Positions 34,553-44,994 of a DNA stretch of 64,000 nucleotides are shown piece by piece. Made by a program: the position numbers and the translations under genes. This DNA is from JBBRNH01 sp038230415 (GTDB lineage Bacteria > Bacteroidota > Bacteroidia > Cytophagales > Spirosomataceae). The stretch covers positions 48,670 to 112,669 of the forward strand of contig JBBRNH010000005.1 of the NCBI GenBank assembly GCA_038230415.1. Direction: 5' to 3'. The notes under the pieces were generated by a model. The model had not been told where the DNA came from. It saw only the letters and a list, made by a program, of their open reading frames with translations, and did not search any database. Every line of letters starts with the position of its first letter. Position 1 is the first letter of the stretch.

Positions 34553-37500
34553 ATGGTGAAGCTATCTACGTCTTTCCTTACCCTGCTCAACTGTTCAATT
34601 CGCCGAAACCGGGCCGGAAACCGGGCGGCTGCATCGGTTGCTGCGCGGACGAAACGGCCCGGCATTCAGCTACGCCGAACAAGCCATACCGCGCTCACGG
34701 TCAGCTTTGTGCTACTCAGTTTTTCATTGATTTATGGGCAAACGCCCGCCCCGGCCCGCCGACCAGCCGCGCCGAGCCGCCGGGGTGCCGGGGCTGCCAC
34801 CGCCGACTCGACCCGTGCCAGCGCCCGCGCTGCTGCCCTCAAAGCCGCCCAGGAACGCACCGATAGCCTGCGGGCGTTGAAGAACGCCAACCGGCGGCCA
34901 ACTCTGAACTGGCCCGACCGATACGCCACGCGCTTCTCCGAAAAAATTCCCCGCTCGCCGTTTATTCTCCGCGACCCGAAAGGCGTAACCAACGATGTCC
35001 GGCTTGACCCCAACGGCGGTTTGGCCGTGTATGAGCGCGTTGGCAACGGTGCGCCAGCCACCACCCAGCCCGGAGCCGTTGCGCCAGCCGCGCCCGGTGC
35101 CGCCGGCACTACGCAGCAGCCCGCCACCAACAACCTGCCGCCAACGCCCGGCTATCAATCACCCGCCACCAACCTACCCTACCGCCTGCCCGAAACCGTA
35201 CCGCTCGACAGTTACAATCAGATTCAAAACAAGCGGGCGTTCAACAGCATCTGGCGCGAATACGGCACCCGGCGCGACGGCCAAAGCTCAGTAAGCGGGC
35301 GCGGCCTGATTCCAAAGTTAGAACTGCCGCCGATTGTTGACCGTATTTTTGGCGGCACCGCCGTTGATTTCAAACCCAACGGTTTTGTTACGCTCGATTT
35401 CGGGTATCTCTACCAGTTTATCGACAACCCCCAGCTTCCGGTGCGGCAACGGCGGCAGGGAAATTTTATCTTCAACGAGCAGATCAGCATCAACTTCAAC
35501 GGCAAGATCGGCGAGCGGTTGGGCGTATTAGCCAATTACGATACCAAAGCTGCTTTTAATTTCGAGAATGCGCTGAAACTGCAATACAAACCGCAGGGTC
35601 TGCTGCCCAACATTCCGCGCCCCGGTGCGCCGGGCGTACCGAGTGTGCCGGGCCTGCCCAACGCCCCCAACCTGCCCGGTATGCCGAGCATGGGCGCACT
35701 TGACCCGACAACGGGAATTCCGCAGTTTCAGGCCCAAAACGAGAGCATTATTCAGGGCTTGGAAGCCGGTAATCTAAGCTGGCAACTCAACAGCCAGTTG
35801 ATTCCGGGGGTGCAGAACCTGTTTGGCGCAAAAGTGCAAACGCGGTTCGGGCGGCTCAATGCCACGTTTGTAGCCTCGCAGCAACGCTCGCGGCAGCAAA
35901 CCATCACACTCCGGGGCGGTTCGGTGGGAAGGCCGTTCGAGATCAAAGCCAGCCAGTACGACGAAAACCGGCACTTCTTTCTGTCGCAGTTTTTCCGTAA
36001 TAACTACGAACGCTCGCTCAAAAGTCTGCCCCAGATCACCTCCGGCGTGACCATTACCCGGCTTGAGGTTTATGTTACCAACCGCACCAACACCACCGAA
36101 ACCCTGCGGAACGTGGCCGGTTTTGCCGACCTCGGCGAAGCAGCCCCCTACAACCGCACCAACCCGTTGGTAACTCCTGCGCCCGGCGCGGGGCCAGCCG
36201 ATAACCCCGCCAACGCGCTCTACCGCAACCTGACCCAGAACCCGGCCATCCGGCAGGTTGACCGCGCCAGCGAAGAACTTACCGGAACCCTCGGCTTTCA
36301 GAAAGGTATCGATTATGACCTCTTGCGCGGGGCCAAACGCCTGACCGACCGCGAATACAAATTTCATACCGAACTCGGCTATATCTCGCTCGTAACGCCG
36401 TTGCGGAACGACGAAGTGCTGGCCGTTTCCTACGAATATACCTACCAGGGCCGCAAGCACCAGGTGGGCGAACTGACCGAAAACTACCAGAGTCGGCGCG
36501 ACGATGAGGTGCTGGTGCTGAAGTTGCTCAAGTCGGCCACGATCCGCAACAACCTGCAACTGCCGATGTGGAATTTGATGATGAAAAACATCTATAACCT
36601 GAATACCACGCAGTTAGCCCGTCAGAATTTTCAGTTACGCATCATCTATAAAGACGACCTGACGGGCATTGACAACCCGAACTTTCAGGAAGGCAGTCTC
36701 GTGAATCAGCCGTTGGTCCAGGTTTTTGGGATGGACAAGCTCAATCAGCAGCAAGACCCGCAGCCCGACGGCAACTTCGATTTCGTGGAAAACATCACGA
36801 TTGACAGCCGGTTTGGGCGCGTGATTTTCCCGACGCTTGAGCCGTTCGGGTCATTTTTGTCGCGGCAATTTAACAGTGCCGAACCCGATTTGCGGGCAAA
36901 ATACGTTTTTGACGAACTCTACCGAGGCACGCAGGCCGACGCGATTCAGGTGACGGCGAAAGACAAATTTTTCCTGAAAGGCTCGTTTCAGTCCGGCGCG
37001 GGCGGGCAGGAAGTGCAACTGCCCTACGGCGTGAATCAGAGTTCGGTGCAGGTCACGGCGGGCGGGGTGCCGCTGATGTCGGGGCAGGATTTCTCCTTCG
37101 ATGGCAGCACCGGGCGGCTCCGCATCACCAACGAAGGCGTGACGAATTCGGGCCGCGAAATCCGCATTACGTTCGAGCAGCCCGACCTGTTTCAGAATCA
37201 GATCAGAACCCTTATCGGTACGCGCTTAGATTACTTGGTCAGTCCCGATTTCAGAATCGGTTTTACCGGGATGCGGATGCGCGAGACACCGGCGGGGTTT
37301 CTGACGCGGGTGGCTATTGGCAACGAGCCGGTCAACAACACGATTCTGGGTTTAGATATGAACATCCGGCGCGAATCGCGGGCGTTGACGCGCTTTTTAG
37401 ACCGGCTGCCGTTGCTGCAAACCAAGGAAACCTCGCTGATTCAGTTTCAGGGCGAGGTGGCCCAGATTATTCCGAGTGTGGCTCCCCGCACCAATGATAA

Positions 37501-40500
37501 CTCGTTTGTGGACGATTTTGAAGCCGCCCGTACCGTGTTTGACCTCACCAGGCAACCCAATCGGTGGCGGTTAGGTGCCACGCCGTTGCAGTTTCCGCAG
37601 GGCAGTTTTGCCAGCCCGCTCGAATACGGCTACAACCGCGCTCAGGTGTCGGTTTATTCGATTGACCCGTCTATTTATGGCGATAACATCGGCAATGGCA
37701 TCACTACCAACCTGACCGAAGAAGACAAACGAAACGTGCATGAGCAGTTTTTCCTGCCAACCGATTTGTTTCCCGGCAAATCACAGCCGCCAATTCAATT
37801 GCCGCAGAACGTGCTGGATGTCAGCTACTTTCCTGCCGAACGCGGAATGTACAACTACAATCCCGACCTGACAACGGAAGGCAAGCTGAAAAACCCGCGC
37901 CGGAACTTCGGAGCCGTGACGCGGGCCGTTACGTCTGACATTGATTTCGACAACGCCAACATCGAAAACATCACCTTCTGGCTCATGGACCCGTTTACGC
38001 CGGGGCCAACCGGCAAGGTGCGTGGTAATCCCGACGATACCAAGAATTTTAATAACACCACCGGCGGCAAGCTCATTTTTAACCTCGGCGACATTTCTGA
38101 GGACGTAGTGAAAGACGGACGCTATAACTTCGAGAACGGCCTGCCAATCAGTTCAGACGAGCGCAGCAGCATTCGCGGGGTTGATTCAACGGCCTGGGGC
38201 CGGGTGACGAAGCAGCAGTTTATCACCAATGCGTTCAGCAATCAGGCCGGCGCACGGCAACAGCAGGATATTGGGCTGGATGGGTTAGACAACGCCCAGG
38301 AACAGACGTTTTTCAAGAGATTCCTCAACGACATCCGAACGCGGGTCACGAACACGGATGCCTTTGAGCAGATTGCCCGCGACCCCTCCAACGACGATTT
38401 CAAGTACTACCTCGGCGCACGGGCCGACTCGGCGCACTTTGTGGTCTCGCGCTACAAAAATTTTATCGGGATGGAAAATAACTCGCCCGAAAACTCAACC
38501 GAAGACCGCTACATCACACCATCGTCAACCAATTTACCTGACATCGAAGACCTCAACGTTGACAACACCATCAACGATAACGATGCCTATTACGAGTATG
38601 AAATTGACCTCAGACCCGGCAAACAGGTGGTTGGTCAGGGGTATATCATTGATAAAGTAGAATCAAAAGGCGCAACCTGGTATCTCTACCGGATGCCCGT
38701 GCGCGAGTTTGCCCGGAAGGTGGGCAACATCAACGGCTTTAAATCTATCCGGTTTATGCGGATGTACCTGACCGATTTTGAGCAGCCGGTGGTGCTGCGG
38801 TTCGCGCAGTTGCAGATGGAATCGAACCAATACCGTAAATACCTCGGTGATCTGAATCAGCGCGGCTTGCAGGAAGTGCCGGAACCCTACGACGCGCAGT
38901 TTAAGGTCTCAACGGTCAACATCGAAGAAAACAGTCAGAACGTGGCCGGCACTACGCCCGGTGCCGATCCGAAGTATGTCTATACGGTTCCGCCCGGTTT
39001 TATCCGCGACCGCGACTTTACCCAGATTGCCACGGTGCAACTCAATGAGCAGTCTATGGCCCTGAGCGTGACCAACTTGCGCGATGGTGATTCGCGGGCT
39101 GCGTTCCGCAATACCAACTTCGATTTTCTGTTTCGCAAGCGGCTCAAAATGTTCGTACATATGCACAATGCCCAGAACGAAAGCGGGCAGGTAGCTGCGT
39201 TTATGCGGATCGGCACCGATTTTACCGACAACTACTACGAAGTCGAGATTCCCCGGCTTCAGGCAACCCCGGCTGGCGTGGGGGGCGAAGGCTCCGAAAC
39301 AGTAGTTTGGCCCACCGAGAACGAGTTAGATATTGCCCTCGAAGACTTCGTGAACCTCAAAGCCGAGCGCGACCGGGCCATCACCCGGCGGTCTCTGCTG
39401 CCGTTTTCAGGGAAGTCTGCCGATGGCAAATACAACATCACCGTTGTGGGCAATCCCGATTTGAGTTCGGTGCAGATGATTATGGTTGGGGTTAGAAACC
39501 CGCGCTCGCCCGACGAGCAGGCCAAGAGTTTTACGGTTTGGGTGGACGAACTCCGCACCAACGGCTACGACCAAACCAACGGGCAGGCCGCCGTTGGCAC
39601 GCTAAACCTGAGACTCGCTGATTTTGCGACCGTTACGGCCTCCGGCAAGATTCAAACCTACGGCTTCGGCGGGGTGCAGTCTAAAATCGGCGACCGCTCC
39701 CGCGAGTTCACCACCGAATACGGCATCACCTCGGCGATTCAGGTGGATAAGCTCTTCCAGGAAAAATGGGGGCTGAAAATTCCGCTGTACCTCAACTTCG
39801 ACAACCGGAAGAGCGTCCCGCATTTTAACCCCCTCGACCCGGATATGCCACTCAAACAGGCATTGGAAACCCTGCCCGAAGGCGAACGGAACAGCTACCG
39901 GAAGTTAGTCGAAGACGTGACCAACCGGAAGGGCATCAACCTGTCGAACGTCAGGAAAATACGCACCAACACAGCGGCCAAACCGCATTTTTATGACATC
40001 GAAAACTTCGGCTTCACCTACGCCTTCAACGAGGGCATCCGCTCGAACATTCTGACGGGCGAGTACATTCAGCGGCAGCAACGGGGCGGCATTGCCTACA
40101 CCTTTGTGACGCAGCCAAAAGCGTTTGAGCCGTTTAAAAACGTGAAAAGTTTAGACCGGAAATACCTGTTCTGGATCAAGGATTTTAACCTGACCCTGGT
40201 GCCGACGCTGGTCTCGATCCGCACCGACGTTGACCGCAGCTTTGTGCGAACCCAACTCCGCAACGCCGACCTGACAACGGTGGGCATCTCCCCGCAAATC
40301 GAGAAATATTTTCTATTTAACCGCTTCTACGATGCCACCTGGAACCTGACCAAGAGCCTCGTGATGACCTACCGGGGGCAGGCCAACTCGATTATTGACG
40401 AACCCTTTGGCGACATTAACACGCAGGCCAAGAAAGATTCGGTCTGGAAAAGCGTGATGAAGTTGGGCCGGATGAAGAATTTTCAGCAGGATATTCGCTT

Positions 40501-42172
40501 CACCTACCGCCTGCCGTTAGACAAGATTCCGCTGCTGAACTGGATTGCCGCCGACGCGACGTATTCGGTTGGGTATCAGTTTCAGGCCAACTCGTTCGGC
40601 CTGCGCGATTCGACGGGCGTGCTGTTTGGCAATACCCTCCGCAACAACCGCGAACGGGGCATTACCGGGCGCGTTGACCTGATTCAGTTGTACAACAAAA
40701 TCAAAAGCCTGCGCTGGGCCAATACGCCCTCGCCGGTGCGTAAAAACTTTACCCGCAGCCCCGGCGACGACGAAGACATTGTGCGGTCGGAAAACCGGGT
40801 GCTGAAAAGTGTGGTCAGAACGCTGCTGACGGTGCGGGGCATCAATTTTTCGTATTCGGTTCAGGAGTCAACGGTGCTGCCCGGTTTCACGAGCGCACCG
40901 CGTTTCTTCGGGCTTGACCGCAACGGTGCGCCGGGCTTAGGGTTCGTGCTGGGCAGTCAGGATAGAACCATTCAGGTGAAAGCCGCCCAAAACGGCTGGA
41001 CCTCGCCGAGCATTGTGCAGAACACGCCGTTTCAGCAGACCATTGCCCGGAAATTCGATGCCCGCACCACGCTGGAGCCGTTCAAAGACTTCAGGATGCA
41101 GCTCGATTTGCGGCTGACGCGCTCCGATGCGTACCAGGAATTTTACCGCCCGCGCACCCTCGGTGGCGAGTTCGAGAGCCAGACCCCGGTCAGAAGCGGG
41201 CAGTTCAATATGTCGTTCTGGTCGTTCAGAACGGCGTTTAAGCCGATTCGGGGCGACAATTCTTCCCCGATTTTTGAGCAATTTGAGGCCAACCGCGTTT
41301 ATTTCCGGGATAAATTCAACGCCGAAAGCAAAGCCGACAACGGGACGGGGTCGTATAATCTGAACTCGCAGGATGTGCTGATTCCGGCGTTTTTCTCGGC
41401 ATACAGTGGCCGCCCGAAAGAGAAAACCGACATCAATCCATTCCTGAAATTTCCGCTTCCCAATTGGCGCGTTGACTATACGGGGCTTGCCTCGTTGCCC
41501 GGTTTCAAAAAGCGTTTCACCAGTTTGACCCTGACCCACAGCTACGTCTCGAATTACAATGTCGGCAATTACACATCGTCGCTCGATTATGGCGCGGCCT
41601 ACGTGAACTTAGCCGTGATGGGCTATCAGCGCGGCACGATCATCAGCGACCCGACGCTGAGTCAGTACGTGCCGATTTTTGTGATGAGTACGATTACCAT
41701 GTCCGAAAAATTCGCGCCCGTCATCGGGATTCAGGTGCAGACCAAGAACCGGATTAGCGGGCGGCTCGAATACAACCAAAGCCGCGACGTGGCCCTGAAC
41801 CTGAGCAACGCGCAGGTGGCCGAACTGACCAACAAAGACATTACGGGGTCATTGGGATTCACGCGGCAAAACGTGCGGTTGCCGTTTAAGGTGGGCGGGG
41901 CGGTGAAACGACTGAAAAACGACCTGACTTTTAGCTGCGCCCTGACGTTCCGGGACACGCGGGCCATTCAGCGCAAACTCGATGCCGAGCATATCATCAC
42001 GGCGGGCAACGTGAATTTTCAACTGCGCCCCCAGGTGAGTTATATCGTAAACAAACGGCTGAACCTGAACGTCTATTTCGACCGAACCTTCAACGACCCG
42101 TTGGTATCGAACTCATTCAGGCGGGCCACCACGGCGGGTGGGGTGCAGTTGCGGTTTAGCCTGGCGCAGTGA
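34553..42172 (+). CDS. sprA: T9SS translocon / gliding motility protein SprA
   Basis: 2539 residues, typical for SprA (about 2400-2500), the 36-strand outer-membrane barrel through which T9SS cargo leaves the cell. A basic N-terminus with a hydrophobic segment (about 47-63, ALTVSFVLLSFSLIYGQ) acts as signal, followed by a Pro/Ala-rich segment. SprA-family features include NGFVTLDFGYLYQFIDNPQLP near 283, IEENSQNVAGTTPGADPKYVY, VDELRTNGYD near 1660, and repeated barrel strands to the C-terminal aromatic end (GGVQLRFSLAQ). The start at 34553 gives a long but plausible leader. Single gene; its cargo proteins with sorting domains are encoded at 10687, 27319 and 63212. Confidence 0.95.
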   Translation: MVKLSTSFLTLLNCSIRRNRAGNRAAASVAARTKRPGIQLRRTSHTALTVSFVLLSFSLIYGQTPAPARRPAAPSRRGAGAATADSTRASARAAALKAAQERTDSLRALKNANRRPTLNWPDRYATRFSEKIPRSPFILRDPKGVTNDVRLDPNGGLAVYERVGNGAPATTQPGAVAPAAPGAAGTTQQPATNNLPPTPGYQSPATNLPYRLPETVPLDSYNQIQNKRAFNSIWREYGTRRDGQSSVSGRGLIPKLELPPIVDRIFGGTAVDFKPNGFVTLDFGYLYQFIDNPQLPVRQRRQGNFIFNEQISINFNGKIGERLGVLANYDTKAAFNFENALKLQYKPQGLLPNIPRPGAPGVPSVPGLPNAPNLPGMPSMGALDPTTGIPQFQAQNESIIQGLEAGNLSWQLNSQLIPGVQNLFGAKVQTRFGRLNATFVASQQRSRQQTITLRGGSVGRPFEIKASQYDENRHFFLSQFFRNNYERSLKSLPQITSGVTITRLEVYVTNRTNTTETLRNVAGFADLGEAAPYNRTNPLVTPAPGAGPADNPANALYRNLTQNPAIRQVDRASEELTGTLGFQKGIDYDLLRGAKRLTDREYKFHTELGYISLVTPLRNDEVLAVSYEYTYQGRKHQVGELTENYQSRRDDEVLVLKLLKSATIRNNLQLPMWNLMMKNIYNLNTTQLARQNFQLRIIYKDDLTGIDNPNFQEGSLVNQPLVQVFGMDKLNQQQDPQPDGNFDFVENITIDSRFGRVIFPTLEPFGSFLSRQFNSAEPDLRAKYVFDELYRGTQADAIQVTAKDKFFLKGSFQSGAGGQEVQLPYGVNQSSVQVTAGGVPLMSGQDFSFDGSTGRLRITNEGVTNSGREIRITFEQPDLFQNQIRTLIGTRLDYLVSPDFRIGFTGMRMRETPAGFLTRVAIGNEPVNNTILGLDMNIRRESRALTRFLDRLPLLQTKETSLIQFQGEVAQIIPSVAPRTNDNSFVDDFEAARTVFDLTRQPNRWRLGATPLQFPQGSFASPLEYGYNRAQVSVYSIDPSIYGDNIGNGITTNLTEEDKRNVHEQFFLPTDLFPGKSQPPIQLPQNVLDVSYFPAERGMYNYNPDLTTEGKLKNPRRNFGAVTRAVTSDIDFDNANIENITFWLMDPFTPGPTGKVRGNPDDTKNFNNTTGGKLIFNLGDISEDVVKDGRYNFENGLPISSDERSSIRGVDSTAWGRVTKQQFITNAFSNQAGARQQQDIGLDGLDNAQEQTFFKRFLNDIRTRVTNTDAFEQIARDPSNDDFKYYLGARADSAHFVVSRYKNFIGMENNSPENSTEDRYITPSSTNLPDIEDLNVDNTINDNDAYYEYEIDLRPGKQVVGQGYIIDKVESKGATWYLYRMPVREFARKVGNINGFKSIRFMRMYLTDFEQPVVLRFAQLQMESNQYRKYLGDLNQRGLQEVPEPYDAQFKVSTVNIEENSQNVAGTTPGADPKYVYTVPPGFIRDRDFTQIATVQLNEQSMALSVTNLRDGDSRAAFRNTNFDFLFRKRLKMFVHMHNAQNESGQVAAFMRIGTDFTDNYYEVEIPRLQATPAGVGGEGSETVVWPTENELDIALEDFVNLKAERDRAITRRSLLPFSGKSADGKYNITVVGNPDLSSVQMIMVGVRNPRSPDEQAKSFTVWVDELRTNGYDQTNGQAAVGTLNLRLADFATVTASGKIQTYGFGGVQSKIGDRSREFTTEYGITSAIQVDKLFQEKWGLKIPLYLNFDNRKSVPHFNPLDPDMPLKQALETLPEGERNSYRKLVEDVTNRKGINLSNVRKIRTNTAAKPHFYDIENFGFTYAFNEGIRSNILTGEYIQRQQRGGIAYTFVTQPKAFEPFKNVKSLDRKYLFWIKDFNLTLVPTLVSIRTDVDRSFVRTQLRNADLTTVGISPQIEKYFLFNRFYDATWNLTKSLVMTYRGQANSIIDEPFGDINTQAKKDSVWKSVMKLGRMKNFQQDIRFTYRLPLDKIPLLNWIAADATYSVGYQFQANSFGLRDSTGVLFGNTLRNNRERGITGRVDLIQLYNKIKSLRWANTPSPVRKNFTRSPGDDEDIVRSENRVLKSVVRTLLTVRGINFSYSVQESTVLPGFTSAPRFFGLDRNGAPGLGFVLGSQDRTIQVKAAQNGWTSPSIVQNTPFQQTIARKFDARTTLEPFKDFRMQLDLRLTRSDAYQEFYRPRTLGGEFESQTPVRSGQFNMSFWSFRTAFKPIRGDNSSPIFEQFEANRVYFRDKFNAESKADNGTGSYNLNSQDVLIPAFFSAYSGRPKEKTDINPFLKFPLPNWRVDYTGLASLPGFKKRFTSLTLTHSYVSNYNVGNYTSSLDYGAAYVNLAVMGYQRGTIISDPTLSQYVPIFVMSTITMSEKFAPVIGIQVQTKNRISGRLEYNQSRDVALNLSNAQVAELTNKDITGSLGFTRQNVRLPFKVGGAVKRLKNDLTFSCALTFRDTRAIQRKLDAEHIITAGNVNFQLRPQVSYIVNKRLNLNVYFDRTFNDPLVSNSFRRATTAGGVQLRFSLAQ

Positions 42173-42178
42173 ACTACT

Positions 42179-42313
42179 GGCACGGGTCGCCCATACCCCT
42201 AACCCCCTAAACAGGGGGCTAAAACCATCCTGGATCAAAAGCCGAAGGCTTTAAAAAGCCCCCTATTTAGGGGGTTGGGGGTATGGGGCAGTTGAGCGGG
42301 GCGGCCCGTGCCG
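42179..42313. repeat. Long inverted repeat after sprA
   Basis: Fills the gap between the convergent sprA and arsR-type genes. 31-nt inner arms (42190-42220 and 42257-42287; CCCCCTAAACAGGGGGCT type) match at 29 of 31 positions; outer GGCACGGG...CCCGTGCC segments (42179-42191 and 42301-42313) add to the stem. The loop holds a small AGCC/GGCT hairpin. It could terminate both genes. Confidence 0.87.
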
Positions 42314-42331
42314 GTATGAGACCGGGGTAAA

Positions 42332-42640
42332 TCAATTCATGATTTTACTCTTGTAGATGCACTCGATGACCTCCGAAATCGTGGGGTCAACCAGAAAATA
42401 GTAGATGTTTTTGCCACTGCGCCGAATGTCGAGGATACCCTTGTCGCGCATATTGATGAGGTGGTGCGAAATCAGCGACTGCTCGGCGTTGAGATTTTTA
42501 TAAATCGTGGAGACGTTGAGTTCTGCATGCTCATTGAGCATCAGGATAATTTTGATCCGCAACGGGTGAGAAACCGCTTTCAAGACGTAAGCTGCCTTCT
42601 CCACTCGTTTGTCGTCATCGGTTTCGTATGTCGTTGCCAT
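42332..42640 (-). CDS. ArsR-family winged-helix regulator
   Basis: 102 residues. The core LKAVSHPLRIKIILMLNEHAELNVSTIYKNLNAEQSLISHHLINMRDKGILDIRRSGKNIYYFL is a standard ArsR/SmtB winged HTH, with the recognition helix at QSLISHHLINM and the wing at RRSGKNIYY. There are no cysteines for metal binding, so the inducer may not be a metal. It acts as a dimeric repressor. It stands alone; the AT-rich region upstream (42660-42745) holds a TAACT-AAAA-AGTTA element (42696-42709) that could be its operator. Confidence 0.9.
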   Translation of the reverse strand: MATTYETDDDKRVEKAAYVLKAVSHPLRIKIILMLNEHAELNVSTIYKNLNAEQSLISHHLINMRDKGILDIRRSGKNIYYFLVDPTISEVIECIYKSKIMN

Positions 42641-42845
42641 AGTCAGGGGTGAATAATACGGGGTATGTGGATTAAATTTAGTGCCTAATTACCGCTAACT
42701 AAAAAGTTATTCAGGAAATAAAGTTTTATATTTATTAAAAGGCATCTCACCAATGGTTTTCAGTCATTTAGCCACTACCAAAACGGGTGACGAGCGCGTC
42801 ACATCGGTTCATTTGAGACGGGTGAGTTGCCGGTGCGTAACGGGT

Positions 42846-43829
42846 TTATTTTTTACCCCTCCAGCCAATTAAGAATACGCCACTCAGAACCAACGCCGTT
42901 CCCACGATTTGCCATACCGAAAAAACTTCGTGCAGCAGCGTGGTTGCGAGCACAATGGTGAATACCGGCCCAATGCTGTTAATGATCGAGGCATTGCCCG
43001 ACCCAACCCGCCGGACACCCTCGGCAATCAGCAGCGTCGGAATCACGGTAGAAACAACGGCCATCCCAAACGCCAGGGCATAGACCGAAGCGGGGAAATG
43101 ACTGATAGTCAGGCCGTTCTGCACCGCACAATGCACCACCGTTGGCACCGTAGCGGCCAGCATGGCATAGCACGTGAAGCGTTGCGACCCCACCCCGGCA
43201 ATCAGTTTATCACTACCGACCAGATACACGGCATACACCAAGCCGCTCAGGATGACCCAAAAAGCCCCCAAAAACAGGTTCTCCTGCCGTGTAGTCCCGA
43301 TGTTTCCCACAAACGCAATCAGAATACCGCCGTATGTCAGCCCTAAAGCGAGCCATTGCAACCGGCTGATACGCCGACGCATAAACGTAGCGTTCAGAAA
43401 CAGCACAAAGGTTGGATAGGTGAACAGGAGAATCCGTTCTAAACCAGCCGTGATATAAACCAATCCCAGAAAATTGAAGTAGCTGGCAAAATAATAGCCG
43501 GTAATACCACATCCTGCTATTGCCAGCCACTGCCAGAGTGGTAGTGTTGCAGGCGTTGTGCCGGGCGTAGTTTGTTGCCGGATAGCCGTCAACCGGCTTA
43601 GGTTCAACAGGATAAGCCCGTAAAACGGCATGGCAAATACCATCCGAAGCGTTAGTAACGAGATCGTATCAATACCAAACTGGTAGGCGGCTTTGATAAA
43701 AATGCCCTTGAGTGCGAAGCAAAACGCCGATACCAACACCAACCCTGCCCCCACCCAGTATCGTTTTTGGTTTATGACCGGGCCGGGCGCAACCGTCGCT
43801 ATATCAACGGGTAACGAGGTTTTATCCAT
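42846..43829 (-). CDS. EamA/DMT-family permease
   Basis: 327 residues with about ten transmembrane helices in two EamA halves, for example GLVLVSAFCFALKGIFIKAA near 30 and GIALVLSGV-type sequence at the end (GTALVLSGVFLIGWRGKK). DMT permeases export amino acids, metabolites or drugs through the inner membrane; the substrate cannot be told. The first 24 residues are a soluble extension. It lies downstream of the glycosyltransferase on the same strand with a 64-bp gap and ends in a region with a weak GTGACG/CGTCAC hairpin. Confidence 0.87.
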   Translation of the reverse strand: MDKTSLPVDIATVAPGPVINQKRYWVGAGLVLVSAFCFALKGIFIKAAYQFGIDTISLLTLRMVFAMPFYGLILLNLSRLTAIRQQTTPGTTPATLPLWQWLAIAGCGITGYYFASYFNFLGLVYITAGLERILLFTYPTFVLFLNATFMRRRISRLQWLALGLTYGGILIAFVGNIGTTRQENLFLGAFWVILSGLVYAVYLVGSDKLIAGVGSQRFTCYAMLAATVPTVVHCAVQNGLTISHFPASVYALAFGMAVVSTVIPTLLIAEGVRRVGSGNASIINSIGPVFTIVLATTLLHEVFSVWQIVGTALVLSGVFLIGWRGKK

Positions 43830-43893
43830 AGTTAGACAACCGTTTAGCCGGGTCGGGCCGTTCCACTATCAAAGGGTTTTACCTGTCATATCG

Positions 43894-44994
43894 CTAATTA
43901 CCAAGCCCATTTTGTGATTTAACCTGTTCATAAACAGACCAGTAGGCTTTGGCTGCTTTCTCCCAGCTAAACCGATTGGCCTGCCAGCGCAGCCGGTCGG
44001 CCTTGAGTGGGTCTTCATAAAACGCCATCATCCCGGCGCGGAACGTCTCAACCAGCGCGTCCGGCTCGAAACTCGTGAAAAACACGGCCTCGCGCCCCCC
44101 GATTTCGGGCAGACTGGTGAGATTTGAGAGAAAAACGGGCTTGCCAACGTGCATCGCTTCAACAACGGGCAAGCCAAAGCCTTCTGACAGCGACGGAAAC
44201 AAAAACGCTTCGCAGTGGGCATACAACCACCATTTTGTGGGTTCATCAACCGCGCCGGGCATCAGCAGCCGGTCAGAAACGCCCAATTTTTGCGCCTGTT
44301 GCCGAATGTGTTGCGCGTAAGAGTGACTGTTGTTACCGGCCAGCACGAGCCGGTAATCCGGGAAGGCTTCGAGCAGCGGCAGCAATACATGGACATTCTT
44401 TTTGGGCTGAATGATACCCAGAAACAAGAAAAACGGGCGGGGTTCACTGCCAGATGTTTCTCGCAAAAAGACGGGTGTTTCCTGCGTACCATCTGGTTCA
44501 GGTGGTTTGGCGGCCCCGTTATAAATCACCTGTGGATCAACGCCTTGCGGGAATTTCAGATGCTGTTTCACTACTGATTCTGTGTACTGCGAAATCACCG
44601 TTACGGCCCTTGCCCGGCTAACGTGCTGCTGTACTGCCGCCGTTTCGCGGGCCTTGCGGACGGGCGAATAGTCGGGTCGTTCGAGGTAGTTCAGGTCGTG
44701 AATCGTCAGCACGAGCCGGGTGTGGCGGGCGGGCTGGTAGGCCGAATTTTGGTGGGTGCTGTGCCAGATGTCGAACTCGTCGGTACGCCAGAGTCGGTCG
44801 TGCCAGCCAGCTTCGCGGTACTGCACGGTATCGCCAAAAATCCCGGTTTGGCCTTTCGCCACCAAAAACGTCAGTTGCCAGTTGCCGTCGGTGGGCCGCT
44901 GCCGAACGAGTTCATGGCCGAGGTTCAGGCAAAACTGACCGAGGCCACTGTTGAGGTCGCGTAGTTTTTCGGTATCAATCAGGATTTTGGTCAT
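43894..44994 (-). CDS. GT4-type glycosyltransferase
   Basis: 366 residues, GT-B fold. The C-terminal half has the donor-binding motif of family 4: FLFPSLSEGFGLPVVEAMHVGKPVFLSNLTSLPEIGG (about 273-309), with the E-x7-E pair. The middle shows FLFLGIIQPKKNVHVLLPLLE, typical of sugar-nucleotide binding. It would add a hexose to a lipid carrier, glycan or protein in the cytoplasm. Unusually, its ATG (44992-44994) lies inside the first copy of a 17-21 nt repeat (44991-45100). Confidence 0.88.
   Translation of the reverse strand: MTKILIDTEKLRDLNSGLGQFCLNLGHELVRQRPTDGNWQLTFLVAKGQTGIFGDTVQYREAGWHDRLWRTDEFDIWHSTHQNSAYQPARHTRLVLTIHDLNYLERPDYSPVRKARETAAVQQHVSRARAVTVISQYTESVVKQHLKFPQGVDPQVIYNGAAKPPEPDGTQETPVFLRETSGSEPRPFFLFLGIIQPKKNVHVLLPLLEAFPDYRLVLAGNNSHSYAQHIRQQAQKLGVSDRLLMPGAVDEPTKWWLYAHCEAFLFPSLSEGFGLPVVEAMHVGKPVFLSNLTSLPEIGGREAVFFTSFEPDALVETFRAGMMAFYEDPLKADRLRWQANRFSWEKAAKAYWSVYEQVKSQNGLGN

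Noticed and set aside
35774..36559. Long antisense ORF of 261 codons within sprA
   Set aside because: Shadow of the sprA reading frame; no motif, start signals or family resemblance.
42780..42846. Clear terminator of the DMT permease
   Set aside because: The GTGACG/CGTCAC hairpin at 42787-42802 has only a weak T-rich tail, so I did not list it as a terminator.
44756..44938. Plus-strand ORFs opposite the glycosyltransferase
   Set aside because: Arg/Ser-rich antisense shadows without domain features.
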